52,664 nucleotides of DNA from the NCBI RefSeq assembly GCF_040882075.1, contig NZ_JBBEBZ010000228.1:1-52664 (forward strand), given 5' to 3'. The DNA is from Nitriliruptor sp040882075. GTDB lineage: Bacteria > Actinomycetota > Nitriliruptoria > Nitriliruptorales > Nitriliruptoraceae. The notes under the pieces were generated by a model. It was not told where the DNA came from. It saw only the letters and a list, made by a program, of their open reading frames with translations, and made no database searches. Positions 39,858 through 48,841 of this stretch are shown in pieces; position 1 is the stretch's first letter, and every line of letters starts with the position of its first letter. Both the position numbers and the translations under genes were made by a program.

Positions 39858-41252
39858 ATGTCTCCACCGTCCGCTCCCGTCGACCCGGCGCCGGCCGTCC
39901 CACCGGCGCGGCGACGTCACCGCCACATCCTGACCCTCGCCGTCCCCGCCGTCGGCACCCTGGTGGCCGACCCGTTGCTCGGCCTGGTCGACACGGCGGT
40001 GGTGGGACGGCTCGGGGCGGCGCAGCTCGGAGGGCTCGGACTCGCGGTCGGTGTCCTGACAGCGCTGTCCTGGGTGTTCAACTTCCTGGTCTTCGGGACG
40101 ACCTCGACGGTCGCCCGCGCCGTCGGTGCCGGCGATCGCCACGCCGCGGGCCGGCGCGTCCAGCACGCGGGACAGGTCGCGGCGGTCATCGGCGTCGTGA
40201 TCGGGCTCGTGCTGCTGCTCGGTGCCCCGGCGCTGGTCCACGCGTTCGGCGCCGTGGACGAGCTGGTCGACCCGGCGGTGACCTACCTGCGCATCCGGGC
40301 GGTCGGCGTGCCGTTCCTGCTCCTCGGCTACGTCGGACACGGTGCGTTCCGCGGCGTGTCGGACACGCGGACCCCGCTGCTCGTGGCGCTGGTCGCCAAC
40401 GTGATCAACGCGGCGCTGACCTACGTGCTGGCGATCCCGCTCGGGTTCGGGCTCACGGGCGCCGCGTGGGCCACGGTGGTCGCCGAGGTGGTGGTCGTCG
40501 TCTGCTTCGCGGTGCTCCTCGGCCGTACCGGGCTGCCCATCGCGGGCCACGGCCGTCCGGGTGCGGTCGAGCTCCGGGCGCTCGTGGTGGTCAGCCGGGA
40601 CCTGTTCCTGCGCACCGGCGGGCTGGTGCTCGGCCTGCTCGCGGTCACCGCGGCAGCGGCGCGGGTGGGTGCGGTCACCGCCGCGGGACACCAGGTCCTC
40701 TACCAGACGTTCCTGCTGGTCAGCTTCCTGATGGACGGCTTCGCCATCGCCGGCCAGGCCATCGTCGGTACCAGCCTCGGCGCGGGGCGTCTCGACGAGG
40801 CGCGCGCCTACGGGCGGGATCTGGTCCGGTGGGGGATCGGCGGAGGTGCGGTCGTCGCGCTGGTGCTCGTGGCGGGACGCGACCTGCTGCCGCGCCTGCT
40901 GACCGACGACCCGGCGGTGCTCGGCGTCATCGGGACGGCGTGGGTCGTCGCTGCCGTGGCACACGTCGTGAACGGGCCGGTCTTCGCGCTGGACGGCGTG
41001 CTCATGGGTGCCGAGGATTTCGCCTACCTGCGGACGTGGACGGTCATCGCGGCCGTCGTCGGGGGCGTCGCCGGCCAGCTCGTCCCCGTGGTGGGTGGGG
41101 GGCTGCTCGGGCTCTGGCTGGCGATCGAGGCGCTGATGGTGATCCGGCTGGTGTCGCTGGTCCTCCGTGTCCGAGGTGACGCGTGGGGGCGACCGGGGGC
41201 CGCGCTCGTCACGGGCCCGCCCGGCCCCAGCAGCTCCGGAGGTCGAGGGTGA
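39858..41252 (+). CDS. MATE-family efflux transporter (DinF-like)
   Basis: 464 aa from ATG at 39858, without a strong ribosome site. Twelve predicted helices in two homologous halves; LADPLLGLVDTAVVGRLGAA corresponds to the conserved TM1-TM2 region (written from TLVADPLLG) and AFRGVSDTRTPL and FAIAGQAIVGTSLGAG to later conserved loops. Pattern is closest to the DinF branch of cation-coupled multidrug exporters. The last 50 residues after helix 12 are a Gly/Pro-rich tail. Overlaps the MOSC gene by GTGA. Confidence 0.9.
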   Translation: MSPPSAPVDPAPAVPPARRRHRHILTLAVPAVGTLVADPLLGLVDTAVVGRLGAAQLGGLGLAVGVLTALSWVFNFLVFGTTSTVARAVGAGDRHAAGRRVQHAGQVAAVIGVVIGLVLLLGAPALVHAFGAVDELVDPAVTYLRIRAVGVPFLLLGYVGHGAFRGVSDTRTPLLVALVANVINAALTYVLAIPLGFGLTGAAWATVVAEVVVVVCFAVLLGRTGLPIAGHGRPGAVELRALVVVSRDLFLRTGGLVLGLLAVTAAAARVGAVTAAGHQVLYQTFLLVSFLMDGFAIAGQAIVGTSLGAGRLDEARAYGRDLVRWGIGGGAVVALVLVAGRDLLPRLLTDDPAVLGVIGTAWVVAAVAHVVNGPVFALDGVLMGAEDFAYLRTWTVIAAVVGGVAGQLVPVVGGGLLGLWLAIEALMVIRLVSLVLRVRGDAWGRPGAALVTGPPGPSSSGGRG

Positions 41253-41974
41253 ACGCCGTCGGGGTGATCGGGCAGGTGTGGCGCTACCCCGTCAAGTCGC
41301 TGGTCGGGGAGCAGCTCACCGCCGTGGACGTCGACCGACGCGGGGTCACCGGGGACCGGCTGTGGGCCGTGACCGACCCTGACGGCAAGCTCGGGAGCGG
41401 CAAGTCCTCGCGGCGCTTCCGGCGGATGGACGGGCTCCTCCAGCTCACGGCGAGCGTCGAACGCGACGACCTGGTCCCCACGATCCTCCTCCCCGACGGT
41501 CGGCGTCGCGCCGCGGACGACCTGGACGTGGACGGCCTGCTGTCCGAGCACGTCGGCCGACCGGTCCGGCTCCGTGCCGAGCGCGACGTGCCGCACCACG
41601 ACGACGGTCCGCTCCACCTCGTCACCACCTCGTCGCTGGCAGCAGCGGCCGACGAGCACGGTGGGGAGGTCCGCGTCGCCCGGCTGCGGCCGAACCTGGT
41701 GCTCGACACCCCGGACCTCGTCGGGCTCGTGGAGGACAGGTGGGTCGGGCGCACGCTCGCGATCGGGCCCGAGCTCGTCGTCCGCGTCCGCGACGTGATG
41801 CCTCGCTGCATCATGGTCGACCAGGCGCAGATCGGGCTCCCGACCGACGGCAGGCTCCTCGACACCCTCGGACGGCTGAACGGCGCCTCGCTCGGCGTCG
41901 TGGCCGACGTCGTCCAGCCGGGTCGTGTGCGGGTGGACGACCGGGTGGTGCTCGGCGTTCGTGACGGCACCTGA
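41249..41974 (+). CDS. MOSC-domain protein
   Basis: 241 aa from GTG at 41249, coupled to the MATE gene by a 4-base overlap. MOSC_N beta-barrel at the start (GQVWRYPVKSLVGEQL, GVTGDRLWAVTDPDG), then a MOSC domain with FR-like and the conserved Cys in VMPRCIMVDQAQ, the presumed molybdenum ligand. MOSC proteins move or reduce substrates at a molybdenum cofactor, for example N-hydroxylated compounds. No redox partner domain is present. Confidence 0.85.
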   Translation: MNAVGVIGQVWRYPVKSLVGEQLTAVDVDRRGVTGDRLWAVTDPDGKLGSGKSSRRFRRMDGLLQLTASVERDDLVPTILLPDGRRRAADDLDVDGLLSEHVGRPVRLRAERDVPHHDDGPLHLVTTSSLAAAADEHGGEVRVARLRPNLVLDTPDLVGLVEDRWVGRTLAIGPELVVRVRDVMPRCIMVDQAQIGLPTDGRLLDTLGRLNGASLGVVADVVQPGRVRVDDRVVLGVRDGT

Positions 41975-42027
41975 CCGCCCTGCTCATCACGGAGCCGAGC
42001 TCACCAGCCGGACGGTGACGGTCGCGG

Positions 42028-42864
42028 TCAGGAACCGGTGCTCCGGTCGACCGACGACGGTTCCCAGACGCCGTGCAAGAAGGCGTCCATCTCGTCGAGG
42101 ACCCGTGCTGGTCGGGTGCGGGCCTCGATGATCGAGTTCGCCTCGACGAACCGGGAGTCCGGCAGCTCACGCACGAGCGCCGTCGCGTCGTCGACCGCGT
42201 GGAGCGGATCGCGTCGGTGTCCGAGGACCAGCGAGGGGATGTGCATGTTCCGCCGCGACTTCTCCGGCGGGGTGACCGCACCGACGAACAACCCGTGGAG
42301 CACGGCGCCGAGCTCGCGCGGGTGCACGCCCATCAGGGTGACGAAGGGATCCAGGGGGTGACCCGTCGCCGGGAAGGCGCGTGCCAGCCGGCGCAGGGGT
42401 GCCCACGCCCACGGCAGGTAGCGCAGGCTCACCATGATCGGCAGGAAGACGGCGGCGCCGACCATCGTCCCGCGTTCGAGGACCGGCATCTCGAGCACCA
42501 TCCCTCGGACGCGATCCGGGGCACCGTGTGCGACCTGCAGGGCCACGTTCGCGCCGAGCGAGACCCCGCCGATCACGGCCTGGTCGAGCTCGAGGTGGTC
42601 GAGCAGGGCGACCGTCTGCTCGGCCCACAGCTCCATGCGGTGGTCGTAGGCGTGCGTCGGGTGGTCGCTGCGCCCGTGCCCGAGGAGGTCGAGCAGCACC
42701 ACGCGGTGGCCGCGTTCCGCGAGCGCTCGGCCGATACCCCGGTTGAGGGTCGCGTCGAGCAGCAGCCCGTGCAGGAACACGAACGTGCGCGGCCCCTCAC
42801 CGTGGGTCTCGTAGACGAGGCGGTGGCCCTCCCAGATGAACTCGTCGATGCTGGCCTCGGGCAC
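42028..42864 (-). CDS. Alpha/beta-hydrolase
   Basis: 278 aa from GTG at 42864 with GGAGG seven bases upstream; a longer start at 42945 would translate the direct repeat and is less likely. FVFLHGLLLDA is the oxyanion loop, LLDLLGHGRSDHP follows, nucleophile Ser is in VIGGVSLGANVA, Asp in VLGHRRDPLH. The catalytic His is not obvious after ANSIIEAR. Cytoplasmic esterase or lactonase of unknown substrate. Confidence 0.83.
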   Translation of the reverse strand: MPEASIDEFIWEGHRLVYETHGEGPRTFVFLHGLLLDATLNRGIGRALAERGHRVVLLDLLGHGRSDHPTHAYDHRMELWAEQTVALLDHLELDQAVIGGVSLGANVALQVAHGAPDRVRGMVLEMPVLERGTMVGAAVFLPIMVSLRYLPWAWAPLRRLARAFPATGHPLDPFVTLMGVHPRELGAVLHGLFVGAVTPPEKSRRNMHIPSLVLGHRRDPLHAVDDATALVRELPDSRFVEANSIIEARTRPARVLDEMDAFLHGVWEPSSVDRSTGS

Positions 42865-42868
42865 GATC

Positions 42869-42900
42869 GGCCTCCCTCGCTCGCGGCCTCCCTCGCTCGC
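42869..42900. repeat. Two perfect 16-base direct repeats
   Basis: GGCCTCCCTCGCTCGC at 42869-42884 and 42885-42900, immediately upstream of the alpha/beta-hydrolase start. Each copy contains GGGAGG on the minus strand, so the repeat duplicates the ribosome site. Confidence 0.75.
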
Positions 42901-42952
42901 GGCGTCGCCGCGACTGCGAGGCGGACGGTAGGCGGTGGAGCTCACCGGGCGG

Positions 42953-44269
42953 TCACCGGACGAAGGTGGCGACGGTCTCGAGGTGGTGGGTCATCGGGAA
43001 CAGGTCGAGCGGCTGCGCGCCGGTCAACCGGTAGCCGGCCTCGGTCAACGCGCGGGTGTCGCGGGCCAGCGCGGCGACATCGCAGGCGACGTAGACGATG
43101 GCGGCGGGACCGAGCGCGACGAGGTCGGCGATCACGTCGGTCCCGGCACCGGTGCGTGGCGGGTCGAGCACGACGACGTCGGGGGGATCGAGGTCGGTGC
43201 GTCCGCGTTCGGCGACGGCGTGCACCAGGTCCTCGACCGGAGCTTGCTCGACACGGACCGGGAGATCAGCGTCGGCCGCGTTGCTCACCGCCCAGCGTGT
43301 CGCGGGCCGGTGTCCCTCCACCGCCACCACCTCGGCACCGGCTCGCGCGAGCGGCAGGGACAGCAGCCCGACGCCCGCGTACAGGTCCCAGACGAGCGCA
43401 CCGTCGACGGCGCCCACGGCGCGCAGCACCTCGTCGACCAGCGCCTCGGCGCCGCCGGCCGACACCTGGAAGAACGAGGTCGTGTCGAAACGGTAGGTCA
43501 GGCCGGCGACCCGCTCCGCGAGGACGCCATCGCCGCGGATCGGTAGCGGCCTGCCGTTCGGTTGCGCGAGGACCACGTCGAAGTCGCCGTCCGGCAGGTC
43601 GAGCGGTCCGGGCCCCGGCGTGATCGTCACCGCGGCGGTCCCGGTGCTGGCGTGGGCGCGGAGCGACACCTCGGCGGCTCCCGTCCGGTCGCCGACGACG
43701 TCCCGCAACGCCTGCACCTCGGGCGTGCCCAACAGCACGCGGTCGACCGGGACCACCGCGTGGCTGGCGGCCCGGTGGAAGCCGAGTCGGCCGTCCGGGT
43801 CGGCGTGCAGGCGCACGTTGGTGCGGTACCCGAGGTCCGGTCCGACGGCTCGACACTCGTGGACCGGCGGCTCCGCGACACGTCCGAGCCGGCCGAGCTG
43901 CTCGCGCAGCACCCGGGTCTTGAGGCGACGCTGCCCGTCCGGAGCGACGTGGGCGAGGTCGCCACCTCCGAGCACGTCCGGATCCGCCACCGGCTCGACC
44001 CGGTCGGCGGAGGGGGTCACGACGTCGACGAGCGTGGCGCGGGCCCAGCTGCGGCGGTCCTCCACGACGCGGACCACGACCGTCTCGCCGGGCAACGCGC
44101 CGGGGACGAAGACCGCCTTCCCCTCGATGCGGACCACGCCCTCGCCGCCGTGGGTGAAGCCGTCGACGCGGACCGTCCTCGGGTCGCGCGGCAGCGCCGG
44201 GACGGCAGGCGACGCACGGCGGTCGCCCTTTCGCCCGCGTCCGCCGCCACGCGTCGGTGGGCGGCTCAC
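42953..44269 (-). CDS. TrmA/RlmD-family RNA (uracil-5-)-methyltransferase
   Basis: 438 aa from GTG at 44269. N-terminal TRAM domain (residues 30-90: VRVDGFTHGGEGVVRIEGKA), central domain, then SAM-binding VWDLYAGVGLLSLPLARAGA and VVLDPPRTGAG, catalytic Cys in VYVACDVAALARD and general base Glu in FPMTHHLETVATF. The Cys ligands of the iron-sulfur cluster of RlmD/RlmC are missing: the usual CGGCDLQH site reads LGGGDLAH. It makes 5-methyluridine in tRNA or rRNA. Overlaps the preceding lipoprotein gene by 4 bases. Confidence 0.88.
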   Translation of the reverse strand: MSRPPTRGGGRGRKGDRRASPAVPALPRDPRTVRVDGFTHGGEGVVRIEGKAVFVPGALPGETVVVRVVEDRRSWARATLVDVVTPSADRVEPVADPDVLGGGDLAHVAPDGQRRLKTRVLREQLGRLGRVAEPPVHECRAVGPDLGYRTNVRLHADPDGRLGFHRAASHAVVPVDRVLLGTPEVQALRDVVGDRTGAAEVSLRAHASTGTAAVTITPGPGPLDLPDGDFDVVLAQPNGRPLPIRGDGVLAERVAGLTYRFDTTSFFQVSAGGAEALVDEVLRAVGAVDGALVWDLYAGVGLLSLPLARAGAEVVAVEGHRPATRWAVSNAADADLPVRVEQAPVEDLVHAVAERGRTDLDPPDVVVLDPPRTGAGTDVIADLVALGPAAIVYVACDVAALARDTRALTEAGYRLTGAQPLDLFPMTHHLETVATFVR

Positions 44270-45024
44270 CCGTCACCGCCCTCGTCGTCGAGCCCGAGCA
44301 GGTCGAGGCTCACCGCGAGGACGTCGAGGCTGGCCACACCGCGCTCCGCGTAGGCCCGCGCGTCCTCGATGGATCCGGCCGCGGCCGTGAGCTGGGCCCA
44401 GGCGATGGCCTGCGTCCCGAGGCCGGGCAGCTCGCCGATCGCGGTCTCGAGGCCGACGAGGTCGTCGGCCTCCCGCGTCGTGGCGGTCACCGAGGCGAGC
44501 ACACCGGCCGCGTCGCGCTGCCACGCCCCGAGGTCGCCGGCGACCGGGTCGCGGAGCAGGTCCACCACGGCGTTGCCGAGCCCGCCGCCGAGCTCCCTGG
44601 CCGCCGACAGGGTGTGGGTCAGCTGGTCTGGAGCGTCGGTGTCACCGTCGCGGTCGAGGGTGTCGACCGGGAACAGCGGTCGGGGATCGGTCCCCGGGGC
44701 CGCGTCGGCCACCAACAGGGCGAGCGCGTCGTCACCCGCGTCGCGGGCAGCCCGCGGGTCGTCGCTCGCGAGCGCTGCGCCGAGGGCGCCCCGGGCGCTG
44801 ACCACCGTCGAACGCAGACGCTGGACCTCATCGAGCAACACGTCCCGTGTCGGGTTCGGGACCGAGGAACCGAGCGGGGCCCGGCTCGGATCGCCGGCGG
44901 GCTCCTCCGGACCTGCCGCGGGCAGGCTGCACCCGGCGAGGAACGCGAGCACCAGGCACGAGCCGACGATCCGGCGGGTGGCGCTCCGGGCGTGGTCCGG
45001 ACGTGTGGGGATCATCGCGGGCAT
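44266..45024 (-). CDS. Lipoprotein of unknown function
   Basis: 252 aa from ATG at 45024 (ATG at 45015 is in frame; GAGG lies just upstream of 45024). Lipobox LAGC (Cys near residue 29) after a basic N-terminus, then a mostly helical domain rich in Ala, Leu and Asp with DEVQRLRSTVVSARGALGAA and ARAYAERGVASLDVLAVSLD. No family recognised. Lies between prmA and the TrmA-type gene and overlaps the latter. Confidence 0.65.
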   Translation of the reverse strand: MPAMIPTRPDHARSATRRIVGSCLVLAFLAGCSLPAAGPEEPAGDPSRAPLGSSVPNPTRDVLLDEVQRLRSTVVSARGALGAALASDDPRAARDAGDDALALLVADAAPGTDPRPLFPVDTLDRDGDTDAPDQLTHTLSAARELGGGLGNAVVDLLRDPVAGDLGAWQRDAAGVLASVTATTREADDLVGLETAIGELPGLGTQAIAWAQLTAAAGSIEDARAYAERGVASLDVLAVSLDLLGLDDEGGDG

Positions 45025-45029
45025 CGTCC

Positions 45030-46034
45030 TCACGGCTGGACCCCGGTGCGCGGGTCCACCCCGTCCGCANNNNNNNNNNNNNNNNNNNNNNNNNNNNNNN
45101 NNNNNNNNNNNNNNNNNNNNNNNNNNNNNNNNNNNNNNNNNNNNNNNNNNNNNNNNNNNNNNNNNNNNNCGTCCGCAGCGCCAGCACCGACGCGATGACC
45201 ACGCAACGCGACCCACCCGTCACGTTCACGCCGCTCGTCGATGTGGAGCCCGGCGGCCTCGAGGGGACCCGTCGCGACGTCCGCCCGGTCGGCAGCGATG
45301 CCGGAGGCGAGCAAGGTCCCACCCGGTGCCAGGGCGGCGACCAGCGACCCGGCGAGCTCGGCGAGCGTGTCGGTCACGAGGTTGGCGAGCACGACGTCGG
45401 CGGGCGCGCCGAGCAGCTCGGTCGCGGCCGCCGCGCTGCCGACGGCGGTGGTCAGATCCACCTCGTTGCGGTCGGCGTTCTCGTCGGTCACCGCCAGGGC
45501 CTCCGGATCGATGTCGGTGCCGACGGCCCGGGCGCCCCGCATGGCCGCCGCGATGGCCAGCACCCCGCTGCCGCACCCGACGTCCGCGACGAGGAGGTGG
45601 GTGAGATCCCCGGGCTCCCGTCCCGGCTCGACGGCGAGCTCGTCGAGGAGCTCGAGGCACTGCGCGGTCGTCGCGTGGTGCCCGGATCCGAACGCGCGCC
45701 CGGGGTCGAGGACGATGGTCACCTCGCCGGCCTCCGCGGTGTGGGTGTCGATCGTCCACGTCGGGACGACGCAGAACCGGCCGGCCCGGACGGGCCCGAT
45801 GGTCGCCTTCCACTCCGCCTGCCAGTCGCGGTCCGGCTCGTCGGCCAACTCGCCACCGGACGGCAGGCCGGGGACGTCACGGGTCGGGAACCAGGCGATC
45901 AGCTCGCCCGGCCGTTCCCACACGCCGGTCGCGCCGACGGTCCAGAGCGTGGCGGCCACGATCTCGGCGTCCTCGCGCGCGACCGGCACGGTGTACCGGT
46001 GCTGAGCGGGACGATCGCCGTCGGCGGGTCGCAC
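45030..46034 (-). CDS. prmA: Ribosomal protein L11 methyltransferase, interrupted by an N gap
   Basis: From GTG at 46034, with GAGGAG five bases upstream. Methylates L11 Lys and N-terminus. N-domain (RYTVPVAREDAEIVAATLW), then TIVLDPGRAFGSGHHATTAQ, SAM motif VADVGCGSGVLAIAAAMRGA, VGTDIDPEAL, and NLVTDTLAELAGSLVAAL. The C-terminus GWVALRGHRVGAGAAD meets the 100-N run; beyond it the same frame reads ADGVDPRTGVQP to TGA at 45030. Joining the contigs on their shared 8 bases gives a clean product of about 298 residues, normal for PrmA. Confidence 0.86.
   Translation of the reverse strand: MRPADGDRPAQHRYTVPVAREDAEIVAATLWTVGATGVWERPGELIAWFPTRDVPGLPSGGELADEPDRDWQAEWKATIGPVRAGRFCVVPTWTIDTHTAEAGEVTIVLDPGRAFGSGHHATTAQCLELLDELAVEPGREPGDLTHLLVADVGCGSGVLAIAAAMRGARAVGTDIDPEALAVTDENADRNEVDLTTAVGSAAAATELLGAPADVVLANLVTDTLAELAGSLVAALAPGGTLLASGIAADRADVATGPLEAAGLHIDERRERDGWVALRGHRVGAGAADXXXXXXXXXXXXXXXXXXXXXXXXXXXXXXXXXXADGVDPRTGVQP
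45070..45169. other. Assembly gap of 100 N inside prmA
   Basis: Placeholder gap. Both flanks carry CGTCCGCA (45062-45069 and 45170-45177), so the contigs may simply overlap by 8 bases. Confidence 0.95.
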
Positions 46035-46153
46035 ACGGGCTCCTCGGGTGGGGGCAGGAGGGTGCCACGCCGCCACCTGGTGCTCGCACCGGGACCGGTC
46101 GGGCCGCTCGTCTGGGCCCCCGGCCGCTCCGCCGGGACGGGTGGAGACACGAT

Positions 46154-46188
46154 GCGGCCCCGTGCGACGGGGGGACACACGGGGCCGC
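46154..46188. terminator. Hairpin upstream of prmA
   Basis: GCGGCCCCGT (46154-46163) and ACGGGGCCGC (46179-46188), perfect 10-base arms, 15-base loop. It lies in the 303-base interval between prmA and the AI-2E-type gene; placed to end transcription from the latter. Nothing else is visible in 46035-46337. Confidence 0.5.
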
Positions 46189-46337
46189 GGCGGTCGTGGA
46201 CCGCGCAACGACGGTACACCGGGGCGGGCGCGGAGACACGTCACCTCACGGGCCACGAGGTTCCCGTCCGCGTGACGCGCGCGTTGACGCCGATGACGCG
46301 CGCGCCCTACGCCTAGAGTCCCGTCGGAACCGGGACC

Positions 46338-47669
46338 TCAGTCCTGGTCGGAGGTGGTGGAGCCCCCACCGGCCGTGCGGTCACCGGCAGCTTGCGCGTC
46401 CTGGATCAGCTGGCGGGCGCCGGCTTGCCGGGTCTCGAGCAGCTGGTGCTCGAGGACGTCGTACTCCTCACCGGCCGCGGCCATGAGCGCGGCGACGATC
46501 GCGACCGCCGGCAGCGCCAGGAGCGCACCGGTGGCGCCGCCGACGGCCGCTCCAGCGACGACGGAGACGAAGGCGACCGCCGGGTGGAGCTCGAGCGTGC
46601 TCGCCGTGATGCGGGGGACCACGATGTAGTTCTCGACCTGCTGGTAGAGCGTGATCGCGACCACGACGGCGAGCGCTCGACCGGGGGAGTCCGCGAGCGC
46701 GACGATGACCGGCAGCGCTCCGGCGATGTAGGTCCCCACCGCGGGGATGACGGCAGAGACCACACCGACCCAGACCGCCAGCGCGATCGCGTACTCGAGG
46801 TCGAGGACGGTGAAGGCGACGCCGTGGAAGATCGTCGACACGACGGCGGTCAGCACCCGCGAGTAGACGTACCCACCGGTCTTGGTGACGGCCAGCTCCC
46901 AGAGCCCGAGCACCCGCACCTGCTCGCGGGGCGGCAACCGCCGGGCGAGCCGCGCTCGCAGCTTCGGGCCGTCCGCCACGAGGTAGAAGACGATCAGCGC
47001 GATGGTCAGCAGCTGGAAGACCATCCCGAGCAGCGTCTGCCCGATGCCGATGGCGCCGCGACCCACCTCGCCGGCGAGCTGCGGCAGCTGCCGTGGCAGC
47101 GATCTCGCCTGCTCCTGCAGCCACTCGGCGACGGCGACCCCCGAATCGCCGGGCAGCAGCTCCTCGGCCTGGAAGGCCACGTCGTCGAGCAGGTTCGGGC
47201 CGGCCTCCACCAGGTTGCGGACCTGCTCGGCCACGAGCGGGACCATCAGGGCGACCATGCCGCCCATGGCGAGGATGACGGCGAGGAAGACCAGCCAGGT
47301 CCCGAGACCGCGACGCAGGCCCCGTCGCGCGAGCCACTGCACGGCGGGTTCCATCGCGAAGCTGAGGAAGAGGCTGATCACCAGGATCGAGAGCAGCCCC
47401 TGGAGACGCCCACCGAGCGCGGTCGCCACCTGCGCGAGCAGCAGACCGCCGGCGACGCCGATCGCGATCGCCGCGATCGGTGTCCCCCGCTCGGGCAACC
47501 GGTGGCGCCGGCGCTGCGGCCGCGGCGCGTGGGCGTCGGCCCGGAGGACCCGTTCGGCTGCGGCGAGCGCAGGGTCGGCAGCCGCGCCGCGCACGGTGTC
47601 GGCCGCGGGGCTCCCGGGTTCACCGGTGTCGTCGGGGGTGACCCCCGGTTCCGGCGGACGTGCGTCCAC
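46338..47669 (-). CDS. AI-2E-family transporter (PerM/YdiK-like)
   Basis: 443 aa from GTG at 47669 with AGAGGAG upstream. A disordered N-terminus of 60 residues is followed by seven to eight membrane helices; ISLFLSFAMEPAVQWLARRG and the final VPRITASTLELHPAVAFVSV motif are typical of the AI-2E (UPF0118) family. Members are linked to autoinducer-2 export or Na+/H+ exchange; which applies is not decidable here. Cytoplasmic C-tail Gln/Ala-rich. Confidence 0.9.
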   Translation of the reverse strand: MDARPPEPGVTPDDTGEPGSPAADTVRGAAADPALAAAERVLRADAHAPRPQRRRHRLPERGTPIAAIAIGVAGGLLLAQVATALGGRLQGLLSILVISLFLSFAMEPAVQWLARRGLRRGLGTWLVFLAVILAMGGMVALMVPLVAEQVRNLVEAGPNLLDDVAFQAEELLPGDSGVAVAEWLQEQARSLPRQLPQLAGEVGRGAIGIGQTLLGMVFQLLTIALIVFYLVADGPKLRARLARRLPPREQVRVLGLWELAVTKTGGYVYSRVLTAVVSTIFHGVAFTVLDLEYAIALAVWVGVVSAVIPAVGTYIAGALPVIVALADSPGRALAVVVAITLYQQVENYIVVPRITASTLELHPAVAFVSVVAGAAVGGATGALLALPAVAIVAALMAAAGEEYDVLEHQLLETRQAGARQLIQDAQAAGDRTAGGGSTTSDQD

Positions 47670-47845
47670 GGTGCTCCTCTCGCGCCGCTGGCGCGCCGCA
47701 GCCTACGGCCGGGTCGCCCGGTGCGTGGGTCGTCGGACCGGCCGCGGCACGGGCGTGCGCCGGCCCGAGGCTGCGGGGGTCCGCGGCTACCCTCCGCCCC
47801 GTCCCGGCCCCCGGGCCGTGTCCGCCGCTCTGCGTGAGGTCCACC

Positions 47846-48841
47846 GTGCCGCACCCCCGCCCCGGCGCCGCCCCGCCCCCGGACGTGGGCGCCCCGGCGA
47901 TCGAGGTGTCGGGGCTCGTGAAGCGGTACGGGCCGACGACGGCCGTGGACGGTCTCGACCTCGAGGTCGCGCCGGGGGAGACCCTGGCGCTGCTCGGCCC
48001 GAACGGTGCCGGCAAGACCACCACGGTGGAGTGCTGCGAGGGCTACCGACGCCCCGATGCGGGCACGGTGCGGGTGCTCGGGCTCGATCCCCGGCGTGAC
48101 GCCCGGGCGTTGCGGCCCCGGGTGGGGCTGATGCTCCAGGAGGGCGGCGTCTACCCCCTGGCCCGCCCGGCCGAGGTGCTCCGCCTCTTCGCGGCGTTCC
48201 ACCTCGACCCGCTCGACCCGGACGAGCTCCTCGAGCGCGTGGGTCTCGGGGACGCGCGCCGGACCCGTTTCCGCGACCTCTCCGGTGGGCAGAAGCAGCG
48301 CCTGTCGCTGGCGTTGGCCGTCGTCGGCCGTCCCGAGGTGCTGTTCCTCGACGAACCGACCGCCGGGCTCGATCCCGCTGCCCGCCGGGCGACGTGGGAC
48401 CACGTCCGTGAGCTGCGGTCGGCCGGGGTCACGGTCGTGTTGACCACCCACCTGCTGGACGAGGCCGAGGAGCTCGCCGACCGCGTGGCGATCATCGACG
48501 GCGGTCGCCTGGTCGCGCTCGGCACCCCCGACGAGCTCACCCACGGGGAGCGGGACGAGTTCGAGTTCACGGCCCGCCCGGGCCTCGACCTCGACGTGCT
48601 CACGGGGGCCGTCGATGCGCCGGTCACCGAGCCGAGACCTGGCCGGTACCTGGTCCACGCCGCGGCCTCCCCGGGACGGATCGCCCGCCTCGCCGCCTGG
48701 CTCGAGTCCGCCGACGTCGCGCTCGGCGAGATCCGGGCCGGCAAGCGCAGCCTCGAGGACGTGTTCCTGCGGCTGACCACCGCGGCCTCCGAGGCTGCTC
48801 CCGATCCGGTGCCAGCCCGTCGCCGTGGGGGACGCCGGTGA
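47846..48841 (+). CDS. ABC transporter ATP-binding protein (ABC-2 exporter)
   Basis: 331 aa from GTG at 47846 with GAGG about seven bases upstream. Complete single ABC: Walker A LGPNGAGKTTTVECCEGYRR, signature LSGGQKQRLSLALAVV, Walker B LFLDEPTAGLDP, switch His in LTTHLLDEAEEL, and a C-terminal DRI-type extension ending in SLEDVFLRLT. Forms an exporter with the next gene (4-base overlap). Such pairs adjoin haem-copper oxidase genes in several actinobacteria and have been proposed to serve cytochrome biogenesis; no substrate can be read from sequence. Confidence 0.92.
   Translation: MPHPRPGAAPPPDVGAPAIEVSGLVKRYGPTTAVDGLDLEVAPGETLALLGPNGAGKTTTVECCEGYRRPDAGTVRVLGLDPRRDARALRPRVGLMLQEGGVYPLARPAEVLRLFAAFHLDPLDPDELLERVGLGDARRTRFRDLSGGQKQRLSLALAVVGRPEVLFLDEPTAGLDPAARRATWDHVRELRSAGVTVVLTTHLLDEAEELADRVAIIDGGRLVALGTPDELTHGERDEFEFTARPGLDLDVLTGAVDAPVTEPRPGRYLVHAAASPGRIARLAAWLESADVALGEIRAGKRSLEDVFLRLTTAASEAAPDPVPARRRGGRR

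Noticed and set aside
47012..47837. Plus-strand frame through the AI-2E gene into the ABC ATPase upstream region
   Set aside because: Shadow of the minus-strand AI-2E gene; the ATPase start at 47846 has its own ribosome site.
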